A stretch of DNA of 64,000 bases from Novosphingobium hassiacum (GCF_014196055.1 NZ_JACICY010000004.1:186065-250064), one strand, 5' to 3'. Positions 9,016 to 17,046 are shown, numbered from the stretch's first letter. The notes: generated by a model from the sequence alone, not told the origin. Numbers and translations are program-made.

Positions 9016-9546
9016 TCAGCGCTGGACCAGCGGGCTTACCGGGTCGCGCGCGGCTTCCCATTGGCTCCACTTGTCGCCAAGGCCGGGATGATCGTTGGCA
9101 CCCTCGCGCATCGCGGCGGCAGCCTGCGCGGCGGGGAGCGGAGGGAGCGGGCCGTTGTTGTCGATCAGCAGTTCGTCGCCGAGCAAACGAAACTCGGCCG
9201 GGCCGGGACGGAAGGGTTGGACGACGGTCATCACGCTCCCGCCGTACTGCACCACGTCGATCACCAAGGCATCGACATCGCCCTTGGGCGAGCCGACCCG
9301 CACCTGTCGCGCCACCGCGCAGTCGGGCCAGCGCGATGCGCCGTCGGTGATGAACGCCTTGGCCTGTGCGTCCTGTTCAAGTGTCGTCGCGCCTTCGAAC
9401 GTCTGGAGCGAGCGGTTGCCGTCGCCGCGCATGCACAGCGATTGCGGCTGGTAGTGGCTTCCGGCGGGCAGGTCCGACACGGTCCAGAAGGCGTGGGCCA
9501 TGAGAAACCCCGCAAGCTGGAGCGCGGCTGTCGGGAGGCCCGCCAC
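9016..9546 (-). CDS. Hypothetical exported protein downstream of leuC
   Basis: The 176-aa product has a short hydrophobic N-terminus (MAGLPTAALQLAGFLMAHAF) that could be a weak signal or anchor, followed by a mixed soluble region with no motif I recognise. The start codon lies 7 bases after the leuC stop, so translation is very likely coupled to leuC. Third codon positions are GC-rich as in its neighbours, which supports a real gene. Its role is unknown; linkage to leuC may simply be shared transcription. Confidence 0.72.
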   Translation of the reverse strand: MAGLPTAALQLAGFLMAHAFWTVSDLPAGSHYQPQSLCMRGDGNRSLQTFEGATTLEQDAQAKAFITDGASRWPDCAVARQVRVGSPKGDVDALVIDVVQYGGSVMTVVQPFRPGPAEFRLLGDELLIDNNGPLPPLPAAQAAAAMREGANDHPGLGDKWSQWEAARDPVSPLVQR

Positions 9547-9553
9547 TGCCGCG

Positions 9554-10987
9554 TCAGGCCATTAGCTTGCGCACGTCGGTCAGGTGCCCAGTGACGGCAG
9601 CTGCGGCTGCCATCGCGGGGCTGACGAGATGCGTGCGCGCGCCGGGGCCTTGGCGGCCGACGAAGTTGCGATTCGAGGTAGAGGCGCAGCGTTCGCCCGC
9701 AGGCACCTTGTCGGGATTCATGCCGAGGCACGCAGAACAGCCGGGTTCGCGCCATTCGAAGCCTGCATCAATGAACACGCGGTCGAGTCCCTCGGCTTCG
9801 GCCTGTTGCTTGACCAGGCCCGAGCCCGGAACGACGATCGCCCACTTGACGCTGTCGGCCTTGTGACGGCCTTTCAGGATCGCAGCGGCGGCGCGCATGT
9901 CTTCGATCCGGCTGTTGGTGCACGATCCGATGAAGATGTTCTGCACCGCGACGCCGTCGATCGGTTCGCCCGCAGTCAGGCCCATATAGGCAAGGCTGGC
10001 ACGCGCCGCATCCTGCTTAGACGGATCGGCAAAGCTTTCCGGCGCGGGGACGATGCCGGTGATCGGCAGCACGTCCTCGGGGCTGGTGCCCCAGGTGACC
10101 GAAGGCGCGATGTCGGCGGCGTCGATGACCACGACCTTGTCGTACTTGGCGCCGGGATCGGTGGCGAGGCTGGTCCACCATGCCACGGCCTTGTCCCAGT
10201 CTTCACCCTTGGGCGCATAGGGACGGCCCTTGATATAGGCGAAGGTCGTTTCGTCAGGCGCGCACAGCCCGGCGCGCGCGCCGTGCTCGATCGCCATGTT
10301 CGAGATGGTCAGACGACCCTCGATCGACAGGTCGCGGATGACTTGTCCGGTATATTCGATGACCGATCCGGTGCCGCCTGCTGCGCCGAGCACGCCGGTG
10401 ATGTGCAGCACGACGTCCTTGGCGGTGACGCCGGGGGTCAGCTTTCCGTCGACGCGGACTTCCATCGTCCTGGACTGCTTGAGCAGCAGCGTCTGCGTGG
10501 CCAGCACATGCTCGACCTCGCTCGTGCCGATGCCGAAGGCCAGCGCGCCGAGGCCGCCGTGGCAGGCGGTGTGGCTGTCACCGCAGACGATCGTCGCGCC
10601 GGGGAGCGAGAAGCCCTGCTCCGGCCCGACGACGTGGACAATGCCCTGCTCCAAGTCGGAATCGCCGATGTAGCGGATGCCGAATTCGGGCGCGTTGCGT
10701 TCCAGCGCTTCGAGCTGCTGCGCGGATTCGACGTCGGTAATGGGAATGCGGCTGCCATCGGGCGCGCGGCGCGCGGTCGTCGGCAGGTTGTGATCGGGCA
10801 CGGCGAGCGTGAGATCCGGGCGGCGCACCTTGCGGCCAGACGTGCGGAGCGCTTCGAACGCCTGCGGGCTGGTGACCTCGTGGACGAGGTGACGGTCGAT
10901 GTAGATCAGGGCCGTGCCATCATCGCGCTGTTCGACAACGTGGGCGTCCCAGATCTTCTGGTACATGGTGCGGGGAGTATTAGTCAT
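9554..10987 (-). CDS. leuC: 3-isopropylmalate dehydratase large subunit
   Basis: This 477-aa aconitase-family subunit binds the 4Fe-4S cluster used with LeuD in leucine synthesis. The start [18 protein letters not shown] matches the family, with an alternative ATG seven codons in. The cluster ligands are in [10 protein letters not shown] and in [10 protein letters not shown], and [20 protein letters not shown] is present near residue 130. Length is normal. The gene heads a minus-strand run towards leuD. A GC-rich hairpin at 11002-11041 lies just upstream. Confidence 0.97.
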   Translation of the reverse strand: MTNTPRTMYQKIWDAHVVEQRDDGTALIYIDRHLVHEVTSPQAFEALRTSGRKVRRPDLTLAVPDHNLPTTARRAPDGSRIPITDVESAQQLEALERNAPEFGIRYIGDSDLEQGIVHVVGPEQGFSLPGATIVCGDSHTACHGGLGALAFGIGTSEVEHVLATQTLLLKQSRTMEVRVDGKLTPGVTAKDVVLHITGVLGAAGGTGSVIEYTGQVIRDLSIEGRLTISNMAIEHGARAGLCAPDETTFAYIKGRPYAPKGEDWDKAVAWWTSLATDPGAKYDKVVVIDAADIAPSVTWGTSPEDVLPITGIVPAPESFADPSKQDAARASLAYMGLTAGEPIDGVAVQNIFIGSCTNSRIEDMRAAAAILKGRHKADSVKWAIVVPGSGLVKQQAEAEGLDRVFIDAGFEWREPGCSACLGMNPDKVPAGERCASTSNRNFVGRQGPGARTHLVSPAMAAAAAVTGHLTDVRKLMA

Positions 10988-11001
10988 AGTGCCAGCGGTT
11001 A

Positions 11002-11041
11002 GGCCCGCCCTCCCCGCAATTCAAGCAGGAAAGGGCGGGCC
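11002..11041 (-). terminator. GC-rich hairpin between the 129-aa gene and leuC
   Basis: The arms ggcccgccct and agggcgggcc pair perfectly around a 20-base loop. On the minus strand it follows the stop at 11082 and precedes leuC by 15 bases. No T-run follows, so it may be a weak terminator, an mRNA stabiliser or a leader structure of leuC. The hairpin is seen directly; its function is inference. Confidence 0.45.
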
Positions 11042-11081
11042 ATTGGCTTGTCGGACGCAATTTTGTTACGTCCGGATAGGA

Positions 11082-11471
11082 TCAACCGCGGCGGCCGTCA
11101 TGATCACGGCGATCGATGCGCAGACGCTGCGTGATCACCGAAACGCGGTTCTCGAGCGTGCGGTATTCGTTCATCGACAGACCACGGTCGGCATAGCGCG
11201 TGTAAAGCTGCCTCAGGTTGCGTGAATCGTTGCGCAGGCCACGGGCCTCGCGCGGCGAAATGGTGCGGTTCGACACGGCGCGCTGGATGCGGCTGTCGAG
11301 CTGCCAGATGTCGCGGCGGATTTCAGCGCTGCGGGCGGGCGTCAGGTAAGCGGCTTCGGCGCGGTTGCCGCCGGGATAGCGATCGTGGTCGCGGTACTGG
11401 GCCATCGCCGGGGTGGCGACGCCTGCGGCGATCATCGTCGAAAGGACGGCGGCGAGTACGGTCTTGCGCAT
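11082..11471 (-). CDS. Small secreted basic protein, function unknown
   Basis: The 129-aa product starts MRKTVLAAVLSTMIAAGVAT and has a signal peptide cleaved after ATPAMA. The mature part is Arg/Tyr-rich (RDHDRYPGG...) and mostly helical, with RRDIWQLDSRIQRAVSNRTI and RGLRNDSRNLRQLYTRYADRG. Such small periplasmic proteins are common in sphingomonads, but no function is assigned. aggaga lies 6 bases upstream of the ATG at 11471. The same frame stays open to 11711, but the signal peptide fixes the start. Confidence 0.85.
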   Translation of the reverse strand: MRKTVLAAVLSTMIAAGVATPAMAQYRDHDRYPGGNRAEAAYLTPARSAEIRRDIWQLDSRIQRAVSNRTISPREARGLRNDSRNLRQLYTRYADRGLSMNEYRTLENRVSVITQRLRIDRRDHDGRRG

Positions 11472-11625
11472 CGGTTTTCTCCTATGCCCCTGGGTTGGAA
11501 GCGTTTGGGCGTTGAAGGCAAATTGGGCCGGCGCGGCTGAACGGCAGAAAAACAAGGCGTCGCGACTTTCGGGCAAAGTGTAAGAATGTGTCGCAGGGCA
11601 AGGCGGGGCGTTGTATGGGCGAGCC

Positions 11626-12141
11626 ATGCAGACTTTCGCCGCAATTTTCATCGTGATCGCCACGGTGCTCGCCATGGAATTCGTCGCATGGTCCAGCCAC
11701 AAGTATATCATGCACGGCTTCGGCTGGGGCTGGCACCGCGACCACCATGAACCGCACGACGGGTTTCTGGAGAAGAACGACCTCTACGCGATCGTCGGCG
11801 CCGCCATCTCGATCACGTTCTTCGCGCTCGGCAGCCCGCTGGTGCGCGGAGACGCCGCGTGGTGGCCCGCGACATTCATCGGCATCGGCGTGCTGGTCTA
11901 CGGGATCATCTACACACTGGTCCACGATGGGCTGGTCCACCAGCGCTGGTTCCGCTGGGTGCCCAAGCGCGGCTACGCCAAGCGGCTGGTGCAGGCGCAT
12001 AAGCTGCATCACGCGACCATCGGCAAGGAAGGCGGGGTGAGCTTTGGCTTCGTGTTCGCGCGCGATCCGGTGGCGCTGAAGCGCGAACTGCGGGTGCAGC
12101 GGGAGCGCGGGATTGCTGTGTTGAGGGATGCGGTGGACTGA
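11626..12141 (+). CDS. crtZ: Beta-carotene hydroxylase
   Basis: The 171-aa membrane di-iron hydroxylase adds 3-hydroxyl groups to beta-ionone rings to give zeaxanthin and related xanthophylls. The histidine clusters of the fatty-acid hydroxylase superfamily are all visible: HKYIMHGFGWGWHRDHH, HDGLVHQRW and AHKLHHATIGKEGG. Four hydrophobic spans surround them. The ATG at 11626 is chosen; an in-frame TTG at 11611 adds five residues. The other crt genes are not in this window. It agrees with the yellow pigmentation usual in sphingomonads. Confidence 0.93.
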   Translation: MQTFAAIFIVIATVLAMEFVAWSSHKYIMHGFGWGWHRDHHEPHDGFLEKNDLYAIVGAAISITFFALGSPLVRGDAAWWPATFIGIGVLVYGIIYTLVHDGLVHQRWFRWVPKRGYAKRLVQAHKLHHATIGKEGGVSFGFVFARDPVALKRELRVQRERGIAVLRDAVD

Positions 12142-12168
12142 AACAACCTCCGGCTCCTGTAGGGTATT

Positions 12169-12765
12169 TCAAGCCAACCTGATCTCGTTCAGCACACCCT
12201 TGGCGAGATTACGAAAGCGCAGCGCGTCGGACACCGAGATGTCCTGATTGTGCGCGGCGGCGTTGCGCAGGGCGCGCATTTCTCCGATCATGCCGACAGT
12301 GCGTGCGGGCAGGACTCCGCGCCGTTCCAGCGTGTGCGCAGCCTGTAGCGCATCGGCGGTGGCCACTTGCCGATCATGTGCCAGGCCCTGCAATGCATCC
12401 TCGATCCCCGACCACGAATCCAGCACGGCGGCATTTGGCGAGAGATCGAGCAGTTGCAGAAACCGGCTGTGATCGCCCGATAGTGCGAGCTCGGGCCCGG
12501 CTTCGCTGTCGGCCATCAAAGGCGGGGCCTGTGATTCCAGGCTGTCGAGCTTTCGCGCGAACGGGGCCGACTTGTCGCCCCAGCTCAGTTCATCGAGCCG
12601 CGACAGCAGCGCGAGCAGATGGCGCCGAAAGATCAGGGCGATGGCCAGCGCGGCCAGCGGCCAAGCCAGTGCGCCGAGCACGCTGGCGGACCATGCCAGC
12701 CAATCGGTATCGCTTTGCCCCACTGTCAGTGTGATCATCCCGGCTACTCCCATGACAGCTGCCAT
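12169..12765 (-). CDS. Membrane-anchored protein with HEPN-like C-terminus
   Basis: From the ATG at 12765 the protein is 198 aa. There is a short hydrophobic start (MAAVMGVAGMITLTVG), one clear span at about 25-45 (LGALAWPLAALAIALIF), a basic cytosolic linker, then a helical domain ending MRALRNAAAHNQDISVSDAL. The RNAAAH segment fits the R-x4-H pattern of HEPN/DUF4145-type domains, some of which are ribonucleases. No nucleotidyltransferase partner is adjacent. An in-frame TTG at 12819 would add 18 residues but has no ribosome site. The function is not established. Confidence 0.72.
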   Translation of the reverse strand: MAAVMGVAGMITLTVGQSDTDWLAWSASVLGALAWPLAALAIALIFRRHLLALLSRLDELSWGDKSAPFARKLDSLESQAPPLMADSEAGPELALSGDHSRFLQLLDLSPNAAVLDSWSGIEDALQGLAHDRQVATADALQAAHTLERRGVLPARTVGMIGEMRALRNAAAHNQDISVSDALRFRNLAKGVLNEIRLA

Positions 12766-12822
12766 GCCTTGCGAATCTGCAAGATGCCGGATGCTACTAA
12801 AAGAACATATAAAGAACAAACG

Positions 12823-13857
12823 CTAACGCGCGGCGGGGTTCAGCCAGAGCTTGAGGTGCTGTGTTATCGGGCGCTCGAAGGCGCGATGGAGGATAAGTGC
12901 GGCCAGGATCGATGCGGCCATCGTCCCGACCACGAACACCAGTTCCTGCCAAGGTCCATAGGACCAGCGAAAGTGCCGCCAGATGAACTGCACGGCATTC
13001 ATCAAGGGCATGTGCACAAGGTAGAGGGCGTAGGATATGGCGCCCCCGATTGACCATAAGCGCATGGCCGGCAACCGCAGCGGCCCCAGCACGACGGCGC
13101 TCAGGATCAGCCAACCCGCGACGCCCCATGTCAGCGTTCGGTCCCAGCCATTCAGCGTCCCGATCGCGGCGTAATCAGTGGCAAAAATCAACGCCGCCGC
13201 AGCCGCTAGAAGAGCAATCCGCATCCAGCATTTGACGACGATGCCGCGTTCGTAAGCCAGAGCTATCACCATGCCGCCAGCAAACTCCGCGATGATCGGT
13301 TCGGTCCAGAATGCGAAAGGCTGCGGCAGATCGAACACGGCGCCTGCGGCGACCAAGGCCGTAAGTGCTATCAGCACGCGCCTGACGGTAGTCGGCATGG
13401 TCGATGCCAGGCAGGCCGCGAAGATCGCGTAGAACAGCATCTCGTAATAGAGCGTCCAGGCGACCACCAGGGGAATGGTCTTCAGCGCGGGCATCCCGTC
13501 CGGGGCGTAGGGCAGGAATGCTAACGCATGAACAGTTGTTGCCAGATCGAACGGAGGGCCAAAACGCCAGCCCCATCCCAGCGTAAAAGCCGTCATCAGC
13601 CAGTACAGCGGCACGATCCGCGCGAGACGATGCTGAATGAATACCAGACGCGGCCTTTGCGTGCCCAGCAGCCGTTGCGCAGAAACGACCATGATGAAGC
13701 CTGAAATGGCGAAGAACAGATCGACGCCGCAGGCCCCGGTCAGCATCACGTCTGCCCGTGCCAGTTCCACCCCGCGATAACGGCCGAGGTGATAGCCGAT
13801 GCCTTCTGCATGATGCACAAGGACCGCAAGTGCAGCCACCAAGCGCAGCATCTGCAC
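12823..13857 (-). CDS. Acyltransferase 3 family membrane protein
   Basis: This multi-span O-acyltransferase (about 344 aa) modifies cell-surface polysaccharides or lipids with acetyl or similar groups. The N-terminal motif MLRLVAALAVLVHHAEGIGY with its catalytic histidine and the following GVDLFFAISGFIMVV are diagnostic; about ten hydrophobic helices follow. I chose the GTG at 13857 because the frame upstream (open to 13965) overlaps the end of the DUF454 gene and lacks family similarity. The true start could be the ATG at 13851 or further upstream. The acceptor is unknown. Confidence 0.85.
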   Translation of the reverse strand: MQMLRLVAALAVLVHHAEGIGYHLGRYRGVELARADVMLTGACGVDLFFAISGFIMVVSAQRLLGTQRPRLVFIQHRLARIVPLYWLMTAFTLGWGWRFGPPFDLATTVHALAFLPYAPDGMPALKTIPLVVAWTLYYEMLFYAIFAACLASTMPTTVRRVLIALTALVAAGAVFDLPQPFAFWTEPIIAEFAGGMVIALAYERGIVVKCWMRIALLAAAAALIFATDYAAIGTLNGWDRTLTWGVAGWLILSAVVLGPLRLPAMRLWSIGGAISYALYLVHMPLMNAVQFIWRHFRWSYGPWQELVFVVGTMAASILAALILHRAFERPITQHLKLWLNPAAR

Positions 13858-13877
13858 GCCAGCGATCGTGGAGGTGT

Positions 13878-14228
13878 CTACTCGGCCCGCGTCCAAATCC
13901 AGGTCCCTGTTATGCCCATCACCGCTGCCGGGATCAGCACCCACGGCCAACCTGCGGTAAACCACGTCAGCACCACGCCTGCACCCATCGCGATCAGCGC
14001 GCCGCGTTTGGCCTTGCGCGAGATTGCGCGCCGCTCACGCCACTGGCGCAAGGGCGGGCCGTAGCGCGGATGGTCGAGCAGGCGCTGCTCCCATGCGGGA
14101 TTGGAGCGCGCAAAGCAGAACACCGCCAGCAGCAGGAACGGGACCGTCGGCAGCAGCGGCAGGAACGCGCCGATCGCGCCGAGTGCTACGCAAATTATGC
14201 CGCCAGCGAGATAGAGGTGACGGCGCAA
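13878..14228 (-). CDS. DUF454 / YbaN family inner-membrane protein
   Basis: The product of about 116 aa starts at the TTG at 14228 (or a nearby codon) and begins RRHLYLAGGIICVALGAIGA, then FLPLLPTVPFLLLAVFCFAR, followed by SNPAWEQRLLDHPRYGPPLRQW and two more spans. These are the hallmark segments of DUF454 (YbaN). The predicted start overlaps the sufE stop by a few bases, so the two are probably co-translated. No ATG is available in the correct place, so the start is uncertain. Function unknown. Confidence 0.82.
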   Translation of the reverse strand: MRRHLYLAGGIICVALGAIGAFLPLLPTVPFLLLAVFCFARSNPAWEQRLLDHPRYGPPLRQWRERRAISRKAKRGALIAMGAGVVLTWFTAGWPWVLIPAAVMGITGTWIWTRAE

Positions 14229-14233
14229 ACCGA

Positions 14234-14647
14234 TCAGGCCGCCGCAGCCAGCCGCGCGGCATGTTCGCGCACCAGCGCGATCATGTTGGGCACACCCTGC
14301 GTGCGGTTCGATGACAACTGCTTCTTGAGATCGAACGGCCCGAGTGCCTCGGCTACGTCCATCGCGGCGACTTCTGCTGCAGGGCGGTCCTGCACGGCAG
14401 CGAGAACCAGCGCGACGATCCCCTTGGTGATCGCGGCGTTGCTGTCGGCGAGGAAGTGGAGCTTCTCGCCCTCGCCCTGCGTCGGATAGACCCACACGCT
14501 GGCCGAACAGCCGCGCACCAGCGTGGCATCGGTCTTCAACGCATCGGGCATGTCTTCCAACTCGCGGCCGAGCTCGATCAACAGACGATAGCGTTCGTCG
14601 CCATCAAGGAATTCATACTCTTCGAGGATGTCGTCAAGGCTGCGCAT
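14234..14647 (-). CDS. sufE: SufE family cysteine desulfuration protein
   Basis: The 137-aa product accepts sulfane sulfur from the SufS desulfurase for Fe-S cluster assembly. The sulfur-accepting cysteine is in TLVRGCSASVWV at about residue 46, the position expected for SufE. Other family segments are YRLLIELGRELEDMP near the N-terminus and FLADSNAAITKGIVALVLA. The start MRSLDDILEEYEFL at 14647 is preferred over an ATG three codons upstream. Other suf genes are not in the window. Confidence 0.92.
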   Translation of the reverse strand: MRSLDDILEEYEFLDGDERYRLLIELGRELEDMPDALKTDATLVRGCSASVWVYPTQGEGEKLHFLADSNAAITKGIVALVLAAVQDRPAAEVAAMDVAEALGPFDLKKQLSSNRTQGVPNMIALVREHAARLAAAA

Positions 14648-14725
14648 GATCGGCACTTAGCGAGCGGGGTCGGTGGCGTCCACTGCCCGCGTGGGAGAGT
14701 TGTTCCTCACCCAATGCACTCCGCT

Positions 14726-14805
14726 CCCCCGCGCAGGCGGGGGCCTCGGGCCGGATTGTCGAGAGCTATCGCGTTGTGCCTGAGGCCCCCGCCTTCGCGG
14801 GGGCG
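14726..14805. repeat. Palindromic intergenic repeat, family A variant
   Basis: The arms cccccgcgcaggcgggggcc and ggcccccgccttcgcggggg are inverted around about 30 bases between sufE and the last gene of the psp operon. As a transcribed hairpin it would stand at the 3' end of the psp transcript and may act as its terminator or stabiliser. Confidence 0.75.
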
Positions 14806-14824
14806 CAGGTTTAAGCGCGCGCGA

Positions 14825-15001
14825 TTAGCCCGAGATACCCCCCGGACGCGTCAGCGCGAACCAGATCACGTAGATCCATGAAAGGACGCCGTGGATCGCG
14901 GCCCACACGATCGATTTGTGCAGGCTCCACGAGATGGTCACGGCAAGCGCGCTGCCAATGCCGATGCCGGCGCGGGTTGCGCCCTCGACGTGGCGCTTCA
15001 C
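14825..15001 (-). CDS. Small two-span membrane protein, last gene of psp operon (58 aa)
   Basis: The GTG at 15001 overlaps the stop of the preceding gene in the sequence GTGA, a sign of coupled translation. The product is VKRHVEGATRAGIGIGSALA..., with one span at about 12-28 and another at about 33-52 (AIHGVLSWIYVIWFALT). It has no coiled coil, unlike its operon neighbours. Third codon positions are strongly GC-rich. The family is not recognised; a role in envelope homeostasis is inferred only from operon position. Confidence 0.72.
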   Translation of the reverse strand: MKRHVEGATRAGIGIGSALAVTISWSLHKSIVWAAIHGVLSWIYVIWFALTRPGGISG

Positions 15002-15210
15002 AGGTCTACCCCGGCCGCGATGGCTTCCAGCTTGCGCAGGCGTTCGCGCATGTCGGCTAGGTCGATCATGGTGGCAGCGTCTCCCATATCCGTACGTTCG
15101 AATTCGAGGCGCTTGAGCGATAGCCAGCCATCCCAGCCGCGCAGGGCTGCCATCGCGACCATCGCGAGACCGGTGAGTGCGGAGAAGTATAGGACAATAT
15201 CGGAAGTCAT
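14998..15210 (-). CDS. PspB-like small membrane protein, 70 aa
   Basis: An N-terminal membrane span (IVLYFSALTGLAMVAMAAL) is followed by a basic turn and a cytosolic helix ending DMRERLRKLEAIAAGVDL, a shortened version of the RVxVLERI helix seen in the genes upstream. PspB of the phage-shock system has the same layout: one span plus a cytosolic coiled coil. It lies 27 bases after the gene at 15238 and overlaps the next gene by 4 bases. It is probably a diverged paralogue in the psp operon; its function is unproved. Confidence 0.75.
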   Translation of the reverse strand: MTSDIVLYFSALTGLAMVAMAALRGWDGWLSLKRLEFERTDMGDAATMIDLADMRERLRKLEAIAAGVDL

Positions 15211-15237
15211 GTCGGCAACTCCCTGTTGCGGATGAAC

Positions 15238-15483
15238 TTATTTGTCGCGCAGCGATTCGATCTCACGCGACAGGCGGCGATTTTCGCCATCGTCGGTGGC
15301 GATCCGTTCGAGCACTTCGAGACGCTTGCGCAGTTCGGTAACCTCGCGTTCGAGCCCGGCGGTGTAGGCGGGATCGACATCGACCGCGCCGCCCGAGGAG
15401 CCGCGATGCTTGTCACGGTTCATGCGCATATTGGCGAAAGCTATGATTGCCACGATGGCGACAATGGCGCTCCAGAAAGACAT
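15238..15483 (-). CDS. PspB-like small membrane protein, 81 aa
   Basis: The start MSFWSAIVAIVAIIAFANMR forms one membrane span. A Gly/Ser linker leads to a coiled coil LEREVTELRKRLEVLERIAT, then DDGENRRLSREIESLRDK. The helix is closely similar to those at 15496 and 16067 (VLERIxT followed by an IExLR end), which argues for tandem duplication of a pspB-type gene. It stands 12 bases downstream of the preceding gene. It could form hetero-oligomers with PspB/PspC at the inner membrane; that is inference. Confidence 0.8.
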   Translation of the reverse strand: MSFWSAIVAIVAIIAFANMRMNRDKHRGSSGGAVDVDPAYTAGLEREVTELRKRLEVLERIATDDGENRRLSREIESLRDK

Positions 15484-15495
15484 TGCGGCTCTTTC

Positions 15496-15768
15496 TCAAT
15501 TCACCTTCACGCTGCGCAGATGCTCGATCTGCAGCGCAAGGTCGGTGTTGTTTTCGGTGGCGATGCGTTCGAGCACGCGCACCCGCTGTTCCAGCCGCTC
15601 GGCCTGCGCGGCATATTGCGCGGCCTTCTCGGCAGTCTGCTTGGAGAGCAGTTCCAATTCGCGTTCGCGGAAGGCCAGTCGGCGCCTGTAAATGTCCGAA
15701 CCGATGCCCAGGACAACCGGCACCACGATCACCATGAACACCAACATCAGGATCACGTCTTCGTTCAT
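15496..15768 (-). CDS. PspB-like small membrane protein, 90 aa
   Basis: One N-terminal span (VILMLVFMVIVVPVVLGIG) is followed by the basic turn YRRRLAFRERE and a long cytosolic coiled coil with LEQRVRVLERIATENNTDLA and a final QIEHLRS. The motif RVRVLERI is identical to that in the gene at 16067. The ATG overlaps the stop of the upstream gene (ATGA). It belongs to the run of tandem PspB-like paralogues in this operon. Confidence 0.8.
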   Translation of the reverse strand: MNEDVILMLVFMVIVVPVVLGIGSDIYRRRLAFRERELELLSKQTAEKAAQYAAQAERLEQRVRVLERIATENNTDLALQIEHLRSVKVN

Positions 15769-16067
15769 AGCGATGCTCCCTTTCCGTCGCGCAGCGCTTT
15801 GATCTGACCCGCCACCTGATAACCTCGGTCGGTCACGATGGCTTCGATGTTGGCGAGGCGCTGGTGCGTGGCATCAAGCTGGTCGCGCAACATCGCGTTT
15901 TCCTCGCGCAGCTTGGTGACAGCTTCGTGATCCGCCTTCTGCGTCTTGCCGCCCCATTCGTCTTCCAGAGCATAGCCGTGGCGGGCGCGGATCCAGTTGT
16001 TGATCACCCAGCCGCCTGTCGAAATCGCGATGATCCACAGGACGAATTCGGGTCCCGCCCACTGCAT
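15765..16067 (-). CDS. PspB-like small membrane protein, 100 aa
   Basis: The start MQWAGPEFVLWIIAISTGGW gives one span followed by NNWIRARHGY, then a cytosolic coiled coil LREENAMLRDQLDATHQRLA and NIEAIVTDRGYQVAGQIKAL. The final segment aligns with the IVTDKGFDTAAQIEAL end of the protein at 16067. The ATG at 16067 is preferred over the GTG at 16070 because ggagg then has a five-base spacing. It overlaps both neighbours by a few bases. Confidence 0.8.
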   Translation of the reverse strand: MQWAGPEFVLWIIAISTGGWVINNWIRARHGYALEDEWGGKTQKADHEAVTKLREENAMLRDQLDATHQRLANIEAIVTDRGYQVAGQIKALRDGKGASL

Positions 16068-16348
16068 CACACCCTCCGGTCTTCGATGGAGGCCGCATCG
16101 CGGCGGAGCGCTTCGATTTGCGCGGCGGTATCGAAGCCCTTGTCGGTGACGATACGCTCCAGCACGCGGACGCGCTCTTCAAGCTCGCGGGTGTGGCTGG
16201 CGTACTGCGCGGCTTTTTCAGCACTCAATTGCGCGGTCGCATTGATCTGCATTTCTGCAATCTTGGTGCGGTGCTTGGTCCAGATCGCGACGATCGGAAT
16301 GCACAGGGCAAAGATCGGGATCAGGGGCGCAAGTGTCTCAGGTCCCAT
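16067..16348 (-). CDS. PspB-like small membrane protein, 93 aa
   Basis: One N-terminal span (LAPLIPIFALCIPIVAIWT) is followed by a basic stretch and a cytosolic helix with LEERVRVLERIVTDKGFDTA and QIEALRRD. It shares the RVRVLERI core with the 15496 product and the TDxG...QIxALR end with the 15765 product. It follows pspC by 27 bases. The arrangement and similarity suggest a duplicated pspB; the copies have diverged enough that they probably have distinct partners. Confidence 0.8.
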   Translation of the reverse strand: MGPETLAPLIPIFALCIPIVAIWTKHRTKIAEMQINATAQLSAEKAAQYASHTRELEERVRVLERIVTDKGFDTAAQIEALRRDAASIEDRRV

Positions 16349-16375
16349 CGGTTCAGTCCCCCATTGAAGTGAATG

Positions 16376-16750
16376 TCAGCGCAGCTTTTCGATTTCGGCC
16401 GAAAGGCGCGGGTTGCTGTTGACGTAGAAGCTTTCGACGTCGGCCAGGCGGCGATCGATGTCGCGGAACTGGGCGCGGACTTCACGGGCGGTGCGGGCGG
16501 GCGACTGGCGGACACGCTGCCAGAACTGCTGCTCCTGCCGATCGACATAGAGGTGGCCGGGCTTCTTGCCGGCAAGCATGCCGAGCACGAAGTAGGCGAT
16601 GAACGGCCAGCCCATCGAGAAAGCGAGGACCAGAAACCCGAGGCGAACCCAGAGCACGTCCACTCCGGTGTAGTCGGCAATCCCGGCGCAGACGCCCATG
16701 AACTTGCCGTTGACCTTGTCGCGGTAAAAGCGGGTGCGGGGGCTGTTCAC
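16376..16750 (-). CDS. pspC: Phage-shock protein C (PspC domain)
   Basis: The 124-aa product carries the PspC domain at residues 5-65: RFYRDKVNGKFMGVCAGIAD, then YTGVDVLWVRLGFLVLAFSM and the second hydrophobic stretch WPFIAYFVLGMLAG. A cytosolic C-terminal tail with a helix (REVRAQFRDIDRRLADVESF) follows. In Psp systems PspB and PspC sense inner-membrane stress and relieve PspA inhibition of PspF. The GTG start overlaps the pspB stop by four bases. Confidence 0.92.
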   Translation of the reverse strand: MNSPRTRFYRDKVNGKFMGVCAGIADYTGVDVLWVRLGFLVLAFSMGWPFIAYFVLGMLAGKKPGHLYVDRQEQQFWQRVRQSPARTAREVRAQFRDIDRRLADVESFYVNSNPRLSAEIEKLR

Positions 16751-17043
16751 TTCGAGGTCCTTCCCTGTTCGGCGAACATCCGGTCGAGTTCGCGCAGCTT
16801 CTGATTGTCGGTTTCACGGTCGTGCATGATGCGGGCGGGCTTGAACTCCGGGTTGTCCGAAGCGACCAGGCGCTCGACCGTGTCCATGCGGTCATCGAGG
16901 CGGCGGGCCAGCTGGTAGAGTTCCTCCAGCAGGTTTTCGTCGCCATTGGTCAGCGTCGCGGCGGTCTTCCACTTGGTGATGTAGTGGAAGATGATCCACG
17001 GCAGGCCGAGGAAGATGGCGATAATGGGAATTGCGTCGTCCAT
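16747..17043 (-). CDS. pspB: Phage-shock protein B
   Basis: The 98-aa protein has an N-terminal span with DAIPIIAIFLGLPWIIFHYI, a family-typical start, and a cytosolic helix LLEELYQLARRLDDRMDTVE leading into RLVASDNPEFKP. Both features match PspB, which with PspC forms the inner-membrane sensor of proton-motive-force damage. It lies three bases after pspA and overlaps pspC. The tail is longer than in enterobacterial PspB. Confidence 0.88.
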   Translation of the reverse strand: MDDAIPIIAIFLGLPWIIFHYITKWKTAATLTNGDENLLEELYQLARRLDDRMDTVERLVASDNPEFKPARIMHDRETDNQKLRELDRMFAEQGRTSK

Positions 17044-17046
17044 GGC

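Noticed and set aside
15238..15768. Plus-strand ORFs opposite the psp small genes
   Set aside because: The minus-strand frames have overlapping starts and stops, membrane spans and shared motifs; the plus-strand ones are shadows.
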